Origin: Bryobacteraceae bacterium
Lineage (GTDB): Bacteria > Acidobacteriota > Terriglobia > Bryobacterales > Bryobacteraceae
Direction of reading: 5' to 3'
NCBI GenBank assembly: GCA_023384675.1
Contig: JAHDVK010000005.1
Location: 62,001 to 126,000, forward strand
DNA length: 64,000 bases
Part shown: one piece after another, positions 42,778 through 53,901 of the stretch
Layout: every line of letters begins with the position of its first letter
Position numbering within the stretch: the first letter of the stretch is position 1
Notes under the pieces: generated by a model
Told to the model about the DNA's origin: nothing
What the model saw: the letters and a program-made list of their open reading frames with translations, nothing else
Database searches by the model: none
Position numbers and translations under genes: made by a program

Positions 42778-43860
42778 ATGTTGCGCCGGACCTTTCTCTC
42801 CACACCCCTCGCGGCCTCGCTGGCCCGGTTGCGCGCCGCCGCGCCAGGCATCCGATTGGGCTACGACACTTACTCGCTGCGCGCGTGGCGCTGGAAGGCG
42901 ATGGAGCACCTGGATTTCTGCGCGGCCCACAAACTCGACACCATTCAGATCTCTTCGCTCAACGACTTTGAATCGCTCGAGCCGGCGCATCTCGAAAAAG
43001 TGCGGCGGCGCGCCGAAGAGCTGGGCGTGACCATTGACGCGGGCACGGGTTGCATCTGCCCGAGTGCCCGGGCGTGGCGGCCGGCGTTGGGCGATCCTGC
43101 CGAGCATCTCAGCAAGGCGCTGCGCGTTGCGAAGGCCGTGGGCGCGAAATCCGTGCGGTGTTACCTCGGCGACCTGGTGGACCGCCTGGGCCCGGTTCCG
43201 ATCGAAAAACACATCGAAAACACGGTAAAAGTGTTCAAGAATGCGCGAAATGCGGCATTGGAGACGGGTGTCAAGATCGCGATCGAGAACCACTCGGGCG
43301 ACCTGCAGGCCTGGGAAGTGAAGATGCTGATCGAGGAGGCCGGCAAGGACTACGTAGGGGCCTGCCTCGACACGGGCAACCCTATCTGGTGCGCCGAGCA
43401 TCCCGAGGTGACGATGGAAGTGCTCGCGCCGCTCACCGTCACCACCCATATCCGTGACACCGCGATCTTCGAACACCCGCGCGGTTGCGCGGCCCATTGG
43501 ACCGCGGTGGGCGACGGCGCGGTGGACTTCGCGCGCATTGTGGCTTTGCACCGGCAACTTTGCCCGCAGGCGTCGATGCAACTCGAGATCATCACCGGCC
43601 GGCCGCCGCGCGTGGTGCCTTTCCTCGAGGATGACTTCTGGAAAGCCTTCCCGAAGGCGCGCGCGAGCGAATTGGCGCGGTTCGTGGCCTTGGTGAAAAA
43701 AGGCCGTCCGTTGATGGCCCCGATGATCGTTGCGGATGTGCCCGGCGAACGTCCCCCGGAATTCGCCGAGGCGCTGAAAGTGCAGCAGAGGCGCGACCTG
43801 GAGCGCAGCTTCGAGTACTGCCGGAAAGCCCTGGATACAGGCCTGAATTGGAGGGGCTGA
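42778..43860 (+). CDS. Exported sugar phosphate isomerase/epimerase-type TIM barrel
   Basis: A 360-residue xylose-isomerase-like TIM barrel preceded by a Tat-like signal (MLRRTFLSTPLAAS). Strand motifs: GIRLGYDTYSLRAW, TIQISSLNDFESL, VKIAIENHSGDLQAWEV (metal Glu), YVGACLDTGNPIW (metal Asp/His region), VTTHIRDTAIFE, and MQLEIITGRPP (last metal Glu). Common in acidobacterial and planctomycete sugar catabolism, where they act on keto-sugars. ATG 42778 is preferred; ATG 42757 also in frame. Divergent from the selenoprotein with a very short gap, followed 3 bp later by the GyrI-like gene. Confidence 0.85.
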   Translation: MLRRTFLSTPLAASLARLRAAAPGIRLGYDTYSLRAWRWKAMEHLDFCAAHKLDTIQISSLNDFESLEPAHLEKVRRRAEELGVTIDAGTGCICPSARAWRPALGDPAEHLSKALRVAKAVGAKSVRCYLGDLVDRLGPVPIEKHIENTVKVFKNARNAALETGVKIAIENHSGDLQAWEVKMLIEEAGKDYVGACLDTGNPIWCAEHPEVTMEVLAPLTVTTHIRDTAIFEHPRGCAAHWTAVGDGAVDFARIVALHRQLCPQASMQLEIITGRPPRVVPFLEDDFWKAFPKARASELARFVALVKKGRPLMAPMIVADVPGERPPEFAEALKVQQRRDLERSFEYCRKALDTGLNWRG

Positions 43861-43863
43861 GCG

Positions 43864-44328
43864 ATGCTATCAGAGATCACTGTGCGGCGGCAGCCGGGAG
43901 CGTGGGCCTTGGTGATTCCCGCGACGGTGGATGCGGTGGGCATTGGCGACCTGCTGAAAGAACTGTTGCCGGAGGTGTTTCTGTTCGCCGTGGCGAACGG
44001 CGCGGCGCCCGCGGGACGGCCGTTCACCCGCTACATGGCCTGGAATCCCGATGGCACGGTGGAACTGGAAGCGGGGGTGCCGGTCCTCAAACCGTTGGAG
44101 GGCAACGGGCGCATTCAATGCGTGGAACTGGACGATACGCGGGCGGCGGTGGTGACCCACACGGGGCCGTATGACGATCTGGGCGAGGCCTATGCCGCGC
44201 TGGGCGCGTGGGTGAAGGAGAACGGTCTCGAAACGGCCGGCCCCTGCCTGGAGTGCTACATGACCGATCCGGGCGAGGTGACGGATCCGGCGCTGTGGCA
44301 GACCGAAGTGGTGTGGCCGGTGCGCTGA
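43864..44328 (+). CDS. GyrI-like small-molecule-binding domain protein
   Basis: A 154-residue stand-alone effector-binding domain of the GyrI/AraC-C type: LSEITVRRQPGAWALVIPATV at the start, GAGVPVL-like strand (ELEAGVPVLKP), AAVVTHTGPYDDLGEAYAALGAWV (the typical HxGPYxxLxxAYxxLxxW), and CLECYMTDPGEVTDPALWQTEV at the end. Such domains bind drug-like or lipid molecules; some are hydrolases. It follows the TIM-barrel gene by 3 bp and meets the convergent isomerase gene 4 bp later. Confidence 0.85.
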   Translation: MLSEITVRRQPGAWALVIPATVDAVGIGDLLKELLPEVFLFAVANGAAPAGRPFTRYMAWNPDGTVELEAGVPVLKPLEGNGRIQCVELDDTRAAVVTHTGPYDDLGEAYAALGAWVKENGLETAGPCLECYMTDPGEVTDPALWQTEVVWPVR

Positions 44329-44332
44329 GGCT

Positions 44333-45265
44333 CTAGGAGAGATGGGCGGAGGCCCATTCGAGGCAAGCCCTGACGTTGTGTTCCTCGCGTTCAAGGCGGC
44401 TGCCGTCGGGAAGGTCCGAGAGGCGGGCGAGCGGGGCGGGGTTGCGGTGCGCGAGTTCGAGCAGGCGGGCCAACTGGCGCGCGGACCGGTGCGGCATGGC
44501 AGCCCAATAGTGGCTGGCGAGGCAGGGGATGCGCAGCGGATCGCGAGTGATCATCTCGAGTGTGAGTGGTGTGGATGGCCTCGCGGCGCGGACGCTCGCG
44601 ACGATGGCCCTGATGTCGAGTTGGCCCGTTCCGAGCGGAACTTCGGCGAGCAAGAACCCATCCTGGACTGAGCCGAGGGCCATATCCTTCAAGTGGGTCG
44701 AGACGGCGTAGGGCGCGAAGGCGTTCACAAACTCGGAGGCATCGTCGAGCAAGGCGAGGTTATTGCCCGTATCCAGACAGACGCCGAGCCATTCGCTTTC
44801 GAACTCGCCCAGCAGCGCGCTGAGTTCCTCGAGCGTCCAATCCTTGTGGTTTTCAAGCGCAAGCGGGATCCGCGCGCGTTCGGCGGCAGGCACGGCAAGC
44901 GCAAGGCGGCGGCGGGCCTCCGCGGCGAAACGCGTCCATTCGTCAAGTGACTTGAATGTTTCGTAGCGGCGGCCGCTCAGGCACACGACACGGACGCAGC
45001 GCGCGCCGGCTTCGCGGGCCTCGCGCAAGGCGGCTTCAAAGCGGGTCAGATCGCCGGCATCGCGGGGCAGCGCGGCCATCGCCTCGAAGTAGAGCGTGTT
45101 CTGTTCGCAATAGGCACGGATTGCCGGAGCCTGGCCGGGCGCCACGGCGGCTTGCGCGCCGCAGGCCTCGAGGGTGTTGGCGTGTTGGAGCAGCTGAAGC
45201 CCATCCGACAGGCGGCGCACCGTCATGTAACAGGTCGAGGCGAGGCCGAGCGGAGAGCGGGGCAT
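44333..45265 (-). CDS. Sugar phosphate isomerase/epimerase-type TIM barrel
   Basis: A 310-residue xylose-isomerase-like TIM barrel without an obvious signal. Motifs: GARCVRVVCLSGRRYE, RIPLALENHKDWTLEEL (metal Glu), WLGVCLDTGNNLALLDD (Asp), VSTHLKDMAL, and PLTLEMITRDPLRIP (last Glu). It starts 7 bp after the stop of the MocA-type oxidoreductase gene, so the two form an operon, a pairing typical of keto-sugar or inositol-like catabolism. Confidence 0.85.
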   Translation of the reverse strand: MPRSPLGLASTCYMTVRRLSDGLQLLQHANTLEACGAQAAVAPGQAPAIRAYCEQNTLYFEAMAALPRDAGDLTRFEAALREAREAGARCVRVVCLSGRRYETFKSLDEWTRFAAEARRRLALAVPAAERARIPLALENHKDWTLEELSALLGEFESEWLGVCLDTGNNLALLDDASEFVNAFAPYAVSTHLKDMALGSVQDGFLLAEVPLGTGQLDIRAIVASVRAARPSTPLTLEMITRDPLRIPCLASHYWAAMPHRSARQLARLLELAHRNPAPLARLSDLPDGSRLEREEHNVRACLEWASAHLS

Positions 45266-45272
45266 GGCGGCA

Positions 45273-46622
45273 TCACCTCAGCAGGCTTTTCAGTACCTGG
45301 TCCCAAGGGGCGCGATACGGGCGCTCGAGCATGGCGGCGGCTTCGGCATCGCCGACGATCTGTTCGGTTTCGGGGTCCCAGCGGATCTTGCGGCCGGTCC
45401 GGAGGCTGATGTTGGCGAGGTGGCAGGTGAGCGTGGTGCGGTGGCCGTCCTCGACATCGGCAATGGGGCGCTGGCGCGACTTCACGCAGTCCAGGAAGTT
45501 GCGCGTGTGCAGGTCGAACTGCTGCTGGCCGTTGCCGGACATCTTCATCGGCTGCGTCCAGACGTCATACTGCTTCTCTTCCCGCCGGGGTCCGCCCTGG
45601 GGATGGCCCTGAAACGTGGGGATGGCGTTCTCGGGCGGGCGCTTCATGTCGCCCACGATCTCGAAGCCCTCCCGCGTGATGGTGAGCGAACCTTTCGAGC
45701 CATGGTAGGCTGCGCCGCGCGTAGCGACGCGGCCCATGGCGGCTTCGCGGTGGCTCCAGGATGCGGTGAAGCCGGGGAATTCGAGCAGCGTGTCCTGCGT
45801 GTCTGGGGTTTCGCCATCGTCCTCGAGTGCGAACCGGCCGCCGGCACTGGTCACGCTCACCGGACCTTTCTGATTCATGCTCCAGAGCAGAATGTCGATG
45901 TCGTGCGCGCCGAGGTTGGTCATCTGGCCGCCGGAATAGTCCCAGAACCAGCGGAAATGATAGAGGCCGCGATGGGGCGAATAAGGCCGCGCGGGTGCGG
46001 GCCCGAGCCACATATCGTAATTGAATTCCGGGGGCAGCGCCTCTTCGGGCCGGCCAAAACCGGGCATCACGTTGCGGTAGGAACCCATGCGGATGGAATG
46101 GACCTTGCCGAGGTAGCCTTCCTGGATCAGGCGCCGGGCGGTCTGGTAGTGCGGTCCGCTGCGCTGCTGCGTCCCGACCTGGACGATGCGTTGATGGCGG
46201 CGGGCCGCATCGGTCATCCAGCGGCCTTCACGGACGAACAGCGTCATCGGTTTTTCGACATACACATCTTTGCCGGCGGCGCAGGCCATGATGGTCATCA
46301 GCGCGTGCCAGTGATCGGGGGTGGAGATGCAGACGGCGTCTACGTTCTTGTCGTCGAGCAGGCGGCGGAAGTCCGAGTAACCCCGCGGGTCCATGCCGGG
46401 TTTGGCGCGGATGGCTTCGAGGCCTTGCCGCATGCGGGGTTCATAGACTTCGGAAAGCGCGACGAGGTTCGCGTCGTCCTGGTTCTTGAAATCGTGGATA
46501 TGCTGGGCGCCGATCAGGCCGTAGCCGATGAAGCCGATGCCCACGCGGTTGTTCGCGCCCGCAATCCGGCTGTAGGCGGCGGCCGTCAGAGTGCCCAGGA
46601 CGGCGCGTCGTGTCAAGGACAT
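45273..46622 (-). CDS. Tat-exported Gfo/Idh/MocA-family oxidoreductase
   Basis: A 449-residue NAD(P)-dependent sugar oxidoreductase. N-terminal Tat signal ([15 protein letters not shown]), Rossmann start [37 protein letters not shown], the catalytic-lysine motif [10 protein letters not shown] (EKP), and [17 protein letters not shown] with the usual His/Asp. The long C-terminal insertions match the group often found with TIM-barrel isomerases in Acidobacteriota and Planctomycetota. ATG 46622 chosen (upstream ATG 46634 possible). Divergent from the YjhG-type dehydratase. Confidence 0.9.
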   Translation of the reverse strand: MSLTRRAVLGTLTAAAYSRIAGANNRVGIGFIGYGLIGAQHIHDFKNQDDANLVALSEVYEPRMRQGLEAIRAKPGMDPRGYSDFRRLLDDKNVDAVCISTPDHWHALMTIMACAAGKDVYVEKPMTLFVREGRWMTDAARRHQRIVQVGTQQRSGPHYQTARRLIQEGYLGKVHSIRMGSYRNVMPGFGRPEEALPPEFNYDMWLGPAPARPYSPHRGLYHFRWFWDYSGGQMTNLGAHDIDILLWSMNQKGPVSVTSAGGRFALEDDGETPDTQDTLLEFPGFTASWSHREAAMGRVATRGAAYHGSKGSLTITREGFEIVGDMKRPPENAIPTFQGHPQGGPRREEKQYDVWTQPMKMSGNGQQQFDLHTRNFLDCVKSRQRPIADVEDGHRTTLTCHLANISLRTGRKIRWDPETEQIVGDAEAAAMLERPYRAPWDQVLKSLLR

Positions 46623-46657
46623 GGGCGAGATCATATCATCGAAGTTGGTTCCGCGCT

Positions 46658-48652
46658 ATGGCTGACATGTTTTCCGCACCGCCGCTGGCGGCAATTCTCG
46701 ATTCGGGCGATCCCGGTCTTTTTGAAGTCCGGAGCCGCGGCCAGGGGCCGGAAGGATTGCTGCCGCTGACGCCGGAGCTTCTGGCGCAGTCGCCATCGGG
46801 GAATTTGTTCGGCTGGACGCAGAACGTGGGCATGGGCTGGGACCCGAACGCGCTGACGGGGCCGGAGGTGCTGCTGCTGTCCACGCACGGCGGGCTGCGG
46901 GCGCCCGATGGGACGCCTGTGGCGCTGGGTCTGCACACCGGGCATTGGGAGGTGAGCCTGCTGGTGGAGGAGGCGGCACGCGAGTTGAAGGCGCTGGGGG
47001 CGGTGCCCTTCGCGGCCTATTGCAGCGACCCTTGCGACGGACGAACGCAGGGCACGGCGGGCATGTTCGATTCCCTGCCCTACCGCAACGACGCGGCACA
47101 GATCTTCCGGCGGCTCGCGCGAAGCCTGCCGACGCGGCGGGGCGTGGTGGGCGTGGCGACGTGCGATAAGGGTCTGCCGGCGATGATGATGGCGCTGGCG
47201 TCGATGCGGGACTACGCGACCGCGCTTGTGCCTGGAGGCGTGACGCTGCCGGTGGAGGGCGCCGAGGATTTGGGCGTGATTCAGTCGATTGGGGCGCGGT
47301 TTGCGCACGGGGTGATCACGCTGGAACACGCTGCGGAGATGGGGTGCCGGGCGTGCGGCTCACCGGGGGGCGGGTGTCAGTTTCTGGGCACGGCAGCGAC
47401 GTCGCAGGTGGTGGGCGAGGCTTTGGGATTGACGCTGCCGCATGCGGCGCTGGCGCCCTCGGGCGACCCGATCTGGCGCGATATGGCACGGCGCAGCGCG
47501 CGCGCGGTGGCGGCGATGATCGCTTCGGTCCGCACCACCAGAATGGTGTTGACGCCCGCCGCTCTGCACAACGCGCTGACGGTGCATGCGGCGTTTGGCG
47601 GGTCCACGAACCTGGTGCTGCATTTGACGGCGATTGCGTACCACGCCGGATTAACGCGGCCCACGGTGGAGGATTGGAGCCGGGTGAACCGGGCGGCGCC
47701 GCGTCTGGTGGACGCGCTGCCGAATGGCCCGGTGGGGCATCCGACCGTGCAGGTGTTTCTGGCAGGCGGCGTACCGGAAGTAATGCTGCACCTGCGGCGC
47801 GCGGGCTTGCTGGAAACGAAGGCGATGACAGTGAGCGGCGCCACCGTGGACGAGGCGCTGGACTGGTGGGAGCAGAGCGAGAGGCGGGCCGTGTTGCGGC
47901 GCAGGCTGCGCGAACTCGATGGGGTGGATCCGGACGCCGTGATCATGAGCCCCGATAACGCGCGGCGGCGGGGGCTGACATCCACGGTCTGCTTCCCGGC
48001 GGGGAACCTGGCGCCGGAGGGCGCAGTGACGAAGAGCACGTCGATCGACCCGTCGGTCGTGGGCGCCGACGGGGTGTACCGGAAGCGGGGGCCGGCGCGA
48101 GTGTTCACGTCGGAACCGGCGGCGATTGCGGCGATCAAGGCGGGCGCGATTCGCGAGGGCGATGTGCTGGTGCTGTGCTGCCGGGGTCCGATGGGGTCGG
48201 GGATGGAGGAGACCTACCAGTTGACGTCGGCGCTGAAGCATCTGCCGTTCGGCAAGCAAGTGGCGCTGCTGACCGATGCGCGGTTCAGCGGGGTTTCGAC
48301 GGGCGCGTGCATCGGGCATGTTTCTCCGGAGGCACTGGCTGGCGGGCCGGTGGGCCGGCTGCGCGACGGGGACATGATCGAAATTGTCATCGACAGGAAT
48401 ACCTTGGAAGGGCGCGTGGACTTTGTGGGCTGCGACGGGCGGGAGTTCCCGGCCGAGGAGGGTGCGCGGGTGCTGGCCGCGCGAGCGCCGCGGGAGGATT
48501 TGCAGGCCGATCCGGCGCTGCCCGAAGACACGCGGCTGTGGGCCGCGCTGCAGGCGGTGAGCGGCGGCGCGTGGGGCGGCGCGGTGTTCGACGTGGACCG
48601 CATCCTCGAGGTGCTGGAGGCGGGCAAGCGCGCGCTGGCGGGCAAGCGGTAG
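46658..48652 (+). CDS. YjhG/YagF-type sugar-acid dehydratase (IlvD/Edd family)
   Basis: A 664-residue dehydratase removing water from aldonic acids (D-xylonate in the E. coli homologues YjhG/YagF). Typical: [39 protein letters not shown], and [19 protein letters not shown], where conserved cysteines bind the iron-sulfur cluster; [56 protein letters not shown]. Length and the DGRTQG motif fit YjhG rather than IlvD. It belongs functionally with the divergent sugar oxidoreductase/isomerase pair. Confidence 0.9.
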   Translation: MADMFSAPPLAAILDSGDPGLFEVRSRGQGPEGLLPLTPELLAQSPSGNLFGWTQNVGMGWDPNALTGPEVLLLSTHGGLRAPDGTPVALGLHTGHWEVSLLVEEAARELKALGAVPFAAYCSDPCDGRTQGTAGMFDSLPYRNDAAQIFRRLARSLPTRRGVVGVATCDKGLPAMMMALASMRDYATALVPGGVTLPVEGAEDLGVIQSIGARFAHGVITLEHAAEMGCRACGSPGGGCQFLGTAATSQVVGEALGLTLPHAALAPSGDPIWRDMARRSARAVAAMIASVRTTRMVLTPAALHNALTVHAAFGGSTNLVLHLTAIAYHAGLTRPTVEDWSRVNRAAPRLVDALPNGPVGHPTVQVFLAGGVPEVMLHLRRAGLLETKAMTVSGATVDEALDWWEQSERRAVLRRRLRELDGVDPDAVIMSPDNARRRGLTSTVCFPAGNLAPEGAVTKSTSIDPSVVGADGVYRKRGPARVFTSEPAAIAAIKAGAIREGDVLVLCCRGPMGSGMEETYQLTSALKHLPFGKQVALLTDARFSGVSTGACIGHVSPEALAGGPVGRLRDGDMIEIVIDRNTLEGRVDFVGCDGREFPAEEGARVLAARAPREDLQADPALPEDTRLWAALQAVSGGAWGGAVFDVDRILEVLEAGKRALAGKR

Positions 48653-48655
48653 GCG

Positions 48656-49633
48656 TTAGAGACTACGCGGCGTGCGATGGCGGATCTTGCCGTCTGGGCC
48701 GAGCACGTCCACATGCACGGATTTCATGAAAACTTCGAGGCGTTTGGCGTAAGATTCGTTGAGTTTACGAAGGATACGGAGCTCCTGATAAGCGCCATCG
48801 TGATCGCCGCGCATGAGCAGGGCGAAGCCGAGCAGGTAGTGGGCTTCCACGAGTTCGGGGTCGAGCTCAATGGCCTTGCGGTAGCAGTCCACTCGCCGTG
48901 AGGCGTGGCCGCTCTTGCCTTCAACAAAGCCTAAGTGGAGCCAAACGCGGGCATTTGCGGGATCGAGTTCGGAGGATCTGCGGAAGTAGAACAGGGCGCC
49001 GCTGAATTCGTCGGCCCACAGATGGCCGATGGCGCGCAAGTAGGGAGCTTCCTTCGTCGCATCGTGCCGGGAGTTCCATTCCTCCAGGGTCAGGTGGAGC
49101 GTGCGGCTGATCAGACTCAGACGCTCAAGTGGCACGGCGAAGCACATGGGGCGGCCGTCGACGGTGCGCGTGGCGTGCCAGCCGGCGAAAAGCCCGTGTT
49201 CGTCGTAGAGCGGGCCGCTTGCGGGAGCTTCGCCGGGGCAGTCGGGTTCGATGCGCGAGACCATGCCGAAGGCGCCGGATTCCTTGGCGGGCACACGGCG
49301 GACCTCCCAACCGGCGAAGCGCACGCGATTGGAGGATTGGGAACTCGCATCGGGACCAGGCGGCGCCTGCGCGCCGACCCAGACTTCCAGGACGCCGGTG
49401 TCGATGTCCTCTCCGGTAACCCACAACACGGGGTGCAGGCGGCTGTCCTTATCCTGGATCAGGGCGCGTTGCGCGCCATAGAAAGCCTCGCGCGGGGCGA
49501 GCGCATAACCGCCCGAGCGAAGAATGGCGGGCCCGTCAGCCAGCAGCGCGCCATCGGCTGCGAATGTCAGCAGGCGAGGTTCGCCCGCGGAGGCGGGAAG
49601 GGCGAGCAGCAGGCTCAAACACACGAACCGCAT
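48656..49633 (-). CDS. Exported TPR-containing protein
   Basis: A 325-residue protein with signal peptide MRFVCLSLLLALPASA. An N-terminal region resembles a serine-protease-like/beta domain without a visible triad (TFAADGALLADGPAILRSGGYALAPREAFYGAQRALI). C-terminal TPR repeats follow (SGALFYFRRSSELDPANARVWLHLGFVEG; RVDCYRKAIELDPELVEAHYLLGFALLMRGD). The N-terminal pattern (GSGGYALAPREAFYGA in place of GSGFVVAP) recalls trypsin-like domains that have lost activity; this is inference. It ends 4 bp after the dehydratase stop, convergently. Confidence 0.7.
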   Translation of the reverse strand: MRFVCLSLLLALPASAGEPRLLTFAADGALLADGPAILRSGGYALAPREAFYGAQRALIQDKDSRLHPVLWVTGEDIDTGVLEVWVGAQAPPGPDASSQSSNRVRFAGWEVRRVPAKESGAFGMVSRIEPDCPGEAPASGPLYDEHGLFAGWHATRTVDGRPMCFAVPLERLSLISRTLHLTLEEWNSRHDATKEAPYLRAIGHLWADEFSGALFYFRRSSELDPANARVWLHLGFVEGKSGHASRRVDCYRKAIELDPELVEAHYLLGFALLMRGDHDGAYQELRILRKLNESYAKRLEVFMKSVHVDVLGPDGKIRHRTPRSL

Positions 49634-49702
49634 ATGGGATCAGACGAAGCCGTCAACCGGGACGTTGCAGGCATTTTGTACCATGAAAGATTCAGGCAAC
49701 AA

Positions 49703-52546
49703 ATGGATTCACCCGTCGAAGACCTCAAAAAGACCGTCAACCTGCCGAAGACGGCCTTTCCGATGAAGGCCAATCTGCCCACGAGCGAGCCGAAACTGCT
49801 GGAGCGGTGGGAGAGCGAAGGCCTGTATGCGAAGATCCGGCAAGCCAGCCAGGGGCGGCCGAGCTACATCCTGCATGATGGTCCTCCGTATGCGAATGGC
49901 AACATTCACATGGGGACCGCCTTCAACAAGACGTTGAAGGATTTCATCGTGAAGTCGAAGTCGATGGCGGGCTACGATGCGCCGTTCGTGCCGGGTTGGG
50001 ATTGTCACGGACTGCCGATCGAATTCAAGGTCGATAGCGAGCTGGGCGCGAAGAAGGCGCAGATGACGTCGGCGCAGATCCGGGGCGCGTGCAGGCGGTA
50101 CGCCGAGAAGTATGTGGACATTCACCGGCGCGAATTCAAGCGCCTGGGCGTGTTCGGCCGCTGGGAAGATCCGTATCTGACGATGAGCGCGCAGTACGAA
50201 AGCGTGATCGCGCGGGCGTTCGTCGATTTTCTGGACAAGGGCTACGTGTACAAGGGCCTGAAGCCGGTGAACTGGTGCTTAAGCTGCAAAACGGCGCTGG
50301 CCGAGGCAGAGGTGGAGTACGAGGATCACACGAGCCCGTCGATCTGGGTCCGTTTCGCGCTGCGGAGCGAAGCGGGAGAGATCGATGGCGCGCTGGCGGG
50401 CCGCCGGGTTTTCGCGATGATCTGGACGACGACACCGTGGACGATTCCCGCGAACGTCGGGCTGGCCTTTCATCCGAAGTTCGAGTACGTGGCGGTGGAA
50501 GTGCGCGGGGATGCCTACATCGTGGCCGAGGGCCTGCTGGCGGCAACCGCGGAGAACTGCGGGTGGCCCGAGTATCGCGAAGTAGCACGGTTCAAGGGCG
50601 AACGGTTGGAGCGCACGCGCTTTGCGCATCCGCTGTTGGAGCGCGAGAGCGTGGGCGTGTTGGCGGATTACGTCACGCTGGAGCAAGGCACCGGCGTGGT
50701 GCACACCGCGCCCGGCCACGGCCAGGAGGACTACATCACCGGCCAGAGGTACGGTCTGCCGACCTATTGTCCGGTGGATGCCTCGGGGCAGTTTTTTCAG
50801 GCGGAAGGCGCGCCGGGGCGCATTCCGGAGGCGATTCTCGGCAAGACGGTGTGGGATGCGAACCCGGTGGTGGTCAACCTGCTGCGGGAAAGCGGGGCGC
50901 TGTGCGGTCATAAGACCCTGTCACACAGCTATCCGCACTGCTGGCGGTGCCATAACGCGACGATCTTCCGGGCCACCGAGCAATGGTTCATTGGGATGGA
51001 CCAGAACGGCGGCTCCAAGCAGACATTGCGCCAGGATGCGCTGGATTCAATCAAGGGAATCGACTGGCATCCGGCGTGGGGCGAGGAGCGGATCTCGAAC
51101 ATGATCGCGGGGCGTCCCGACTGGTGCATCTCGCGGCAGCGCGTGTGGGGCGTGCCGATTACGGTGTTCTACTGCGAGGATTGCGGGGAGGCGCTGACAG
51201 ACCGCAAGCATCTCGATCAAGTGGTGGACCAATTCGCCGAACATACGGCCGACATCTGGTACACCAGGACAGCGGAGGAGCTGCTGGGACCGGATGTGAA
51301 GTGCGGCAAGTGCGGCAGCGGGAAGTTCCGGAAGGAAAGCGACATTCTCGATGTGTGGTTCGATTCCGGATCAAGCCATCTGGCCGTGTTGTGCGAGCGG
51401 TTCGATTTGCCGTGGCCCGCTGACCTGTACATAGAAGGCGGCGACCAATACCGCGGCTGGTTCCACAGTTCGCTGCTGGTGGGTGTGGGGTTGCGCGGGG
51501 GCGCGCCTTACCGGAATTGCGCGACCCACGGGTGGACGCTGGACGCCGACGGCCGGGCGATGTCGAAATCGCTCGGCAACATCATCGAACCGCAGGAGAT
51601 TGTGAAGAACTACGGCGCGGATGTTCTAAGGCTCTGGGTGGCTTCGGTGGAATTCACCGAGGATGTGCGCATCTCCGAAGTGATTCTGTCGCGGCTGACC
51701 GAGGCATACCGGAAGCTGCGGAATACGTTCCGCTATGCGCTCGGGAATTTGCACGATTTCGACCCGGCGGCCGACGCCATCCCGGCCTCCGAGCTGCCCG
51801 AGATCGATCAGTGGATTTTGCGGCGCGCCGCGAAATTGGTGGACGATTGCCGCGGCTACTATGAGCGGTTTGCGTTTCACCGCGTGTATCAGGCGGTGTA
51901 CGGGTTCGCCGGCACTGATCTCAGTTCAGTTTATTTCGACATCCTCAAGGATCGCCTCTATTCGTCCGCCCCGGCGTGGCCCGCGCGCCGTGGGGCGCAG
52001 ACCGCGCTCTACCGGATTCACCACGCGCTTGTGCGCCTGATCGCTCCGCTGCTGGCCTTCACCGCCGAGGAAGTCTGGTCCCACACCCGGCTTGCCCAGA
52101 GCGATCCGCCGAGCGTGCATTTGGCCCAGTTCCCAACGTCCTCCGAACTGTTGGCGGGCCTGGAGGGGACCGGCGGCGAACTCACCGCGAATTGGGACCG
52201 GCTGATGGGCGTCCGCGATCAGGTGCTAAAGAGCCTCGAAACCGCGCGGAATGAGAAACTGATTCGCGCGCCCCTCGAGGCCAGGGTGCGGCTTGAGGCG
52301 GGACCTGTTTTGTGGCCTCTGCTTGAAAGTTATCTCGCGGAATTGCCCGAGATCTTCATCGTTTCGGAGGTGGATTTGCAGCCCGCGGCGGAAGGTGTGG
52401 AGCTTGCCGTAGTCGTTGAGCGGACGGGCGGCGAGAAATGCGACCGTTGCTGGAAATTCACCTATGACCGGGGCGCCGGTCCGCAGTCCTCCGGAATTTG
52501 TGCGCGCTGCGCGGCTGCCGTGCGCGATATTACGGCCCAATCTTGA
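49703..52546 (+). CDS. ileS: Isoleucyl-tRNA synthetase
   Basis: Class I synthetase charging tRNA-Ile. HIGH-like motif GPPYANGNIHMGTAFNK, PGWDCHGLPIEFKV, CP1 editing domain with WTTTPWTIPANVGLAF, DWCISRQRVWGVPI, KMSKS-like GRAMSKSLGNIIEP, and the C-terminal zinc finger GEKCDRCWKF...GICARC typical of bacterial IleS. 947 residues from ATG 49703; the longer in-frame region upstream is antisense to the TPR gene and rejected. The stop overlaps the TTG start of lspA (TTGA), so they are coupled. Confidence 0.97.
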   Translation: MDSPVEDLKKTVNLPKTAFPMKANLPTSEPKLLERWESEGLYAKIRQASQGRPSYILHDGPPYANGNIHMGTAFNKTLKDFIVKSKSMAGYDAPFVPGWDCHGLPIEFKVDSELGAKKAQMTSAQIRGACRRYAEKYVDIHRREFKRLGVFGRWEDPYLTMSAQYESVIARAFVDFLDKGYVYKGLKPVNWCLSCKTALAEAEVEYEDHTSPSIWVRFALRSEAGEIDGALAGRRVFAMIWTTTPWTIPANVGLAFHPKFEYVAVEVRGDAYIVAEGLLAATAENCGWPEYREVARFKGERLERTRFAHPLLERESVGVLADYVTLEQGTGVVHTAPGHGQEDYITGQRYGLPTYCPVDASGQFFQAEGAPGRIPEAILGKTVWDANPVVVNLLRESGALCGHKTLSHSYPHCWRCHNATIFRATEQWFIGMDQNGGSKQTLRQDALDSIKGIDWHPAWGEERISNMIAGRPDWCISRQRVWGVPITVFYCEDCGEALTDRKHLDQVVDQFAEHTADIWYTRTAEELLGPDVKCGKCGSGKFRKESDILDVWFDSGSSHLAVLCERFDLPWPADLYIEGGDQYRGWFHSSLLVGVGLRGGAPYRNCATHGWTLDADGRAMSKSLGNIIEPQEIVKNYGADVLRLWVASVEFTEDVRISEVILSRLTEAYRKLRNTFRYALGNLHDFDPAADAIPASELPEIDQWILRRAAKLVDDCRGYYERFAFHRVYQAVYGFAGTDLSSVYFDILKDRLYSSAPAWPARRGAQTALYRIHHALVRLIAPLLAFTAEEVWSHTRLAQSDPPSVHLAQFPTSSELLAGLEGTGGELTANWDRLMGVRDQVLKSLETARNEKLIRAPLEARVRLEAGPVLWPLLESYLAELPEIFIVSEVDLQPAAEGVELAVVVERTGGEKCDRCWKFTYDRGAGPQSSGICARCAAAVRDITAQS

Positions 52547-53027
52547 GCGCAGCATTCCCATGGAGGCCCTTCCTGCTGGCGCTGGCCGTAGCTCTGGCGG
52601 ACCGGCTGACCAAAGTCCTGGTGGAAACCCGGGTGCAGCCCTGGGAGATGGTTCCCGTGATCCCCGGCTTTTTTCAAATTGTATTTCTCCGTAATACGGG
52701 AATTGCGTTTGGCTTTTTGCAAAGCTCCGATGGGCAAACCAGCATTCTCCTCGTGTTGTTTTCGCTGGGTGTGCTGGCCTTTATTGGATTCATGCTCTGG
52801 CAGTCGCCGCGCGAGCATTGGACGCTGCGCTACGGTCTCGGTTGTGTGCTCGGCGGCGCCGCGGGCAATTTGTATGACCGGATCGTCTTTCGCGGCGTTA
52901 CCGATTTCCTGGATTTCTATTGGGGCCGCTATCACTTTCCGGCCTTCAACGTCGCCGACGCCGCCATCACGTGCGGCGCGGGGCTTTTGCTGCTGAACCT
53001 TTGGCTCGCGCGCGGCAAGCAGCCAGG

Positions 53028-53031
<4 letters not shown>
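52543..53031 (+). CDS. lspA: Lipoprotein signal peptidase (SPase II)
   Basis: Membrane aspartyl peptidase cleaving lipoprotein signal peptides. Four transmembrane segments; catalytic Asp pair in AAGNLYDRIVFRGVTDFLDF and FNVADAAITCG; conserved NTGIAFGF near the first loop. 162 residues from the TTG at 52543, which overlaps the ileS stop; the ileS-lspA order is widespread. Its substrates here would include the DsrE lipoprotein at 28510. The 3' end overlaps the convergent Hyi-like gene by 4 bp. Confidence 0.94.
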
Positions 53032-53867
<836 letters not shown>

Positions 53868-53901
53868 GCCCGATAGCGTATCAGACGTACCATGGGTAGG
53901 A

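Noticed and set aside
41679-42851. Two adjacent minus-strand frames as a frameshifted or nonsense pseudogene
   Set aside because: Both halves are in the same frame, only one TGA separates them, it falls at the redox Cys, and a SECIS-like hairpin follows. Decay would not be so selective.
48935-49702. 256-residue N-terminal extension of IleS
   Set aside because: Lies antisense to the TPR gene and shows no IleS homology; ATG 49703 starts the normal protein.
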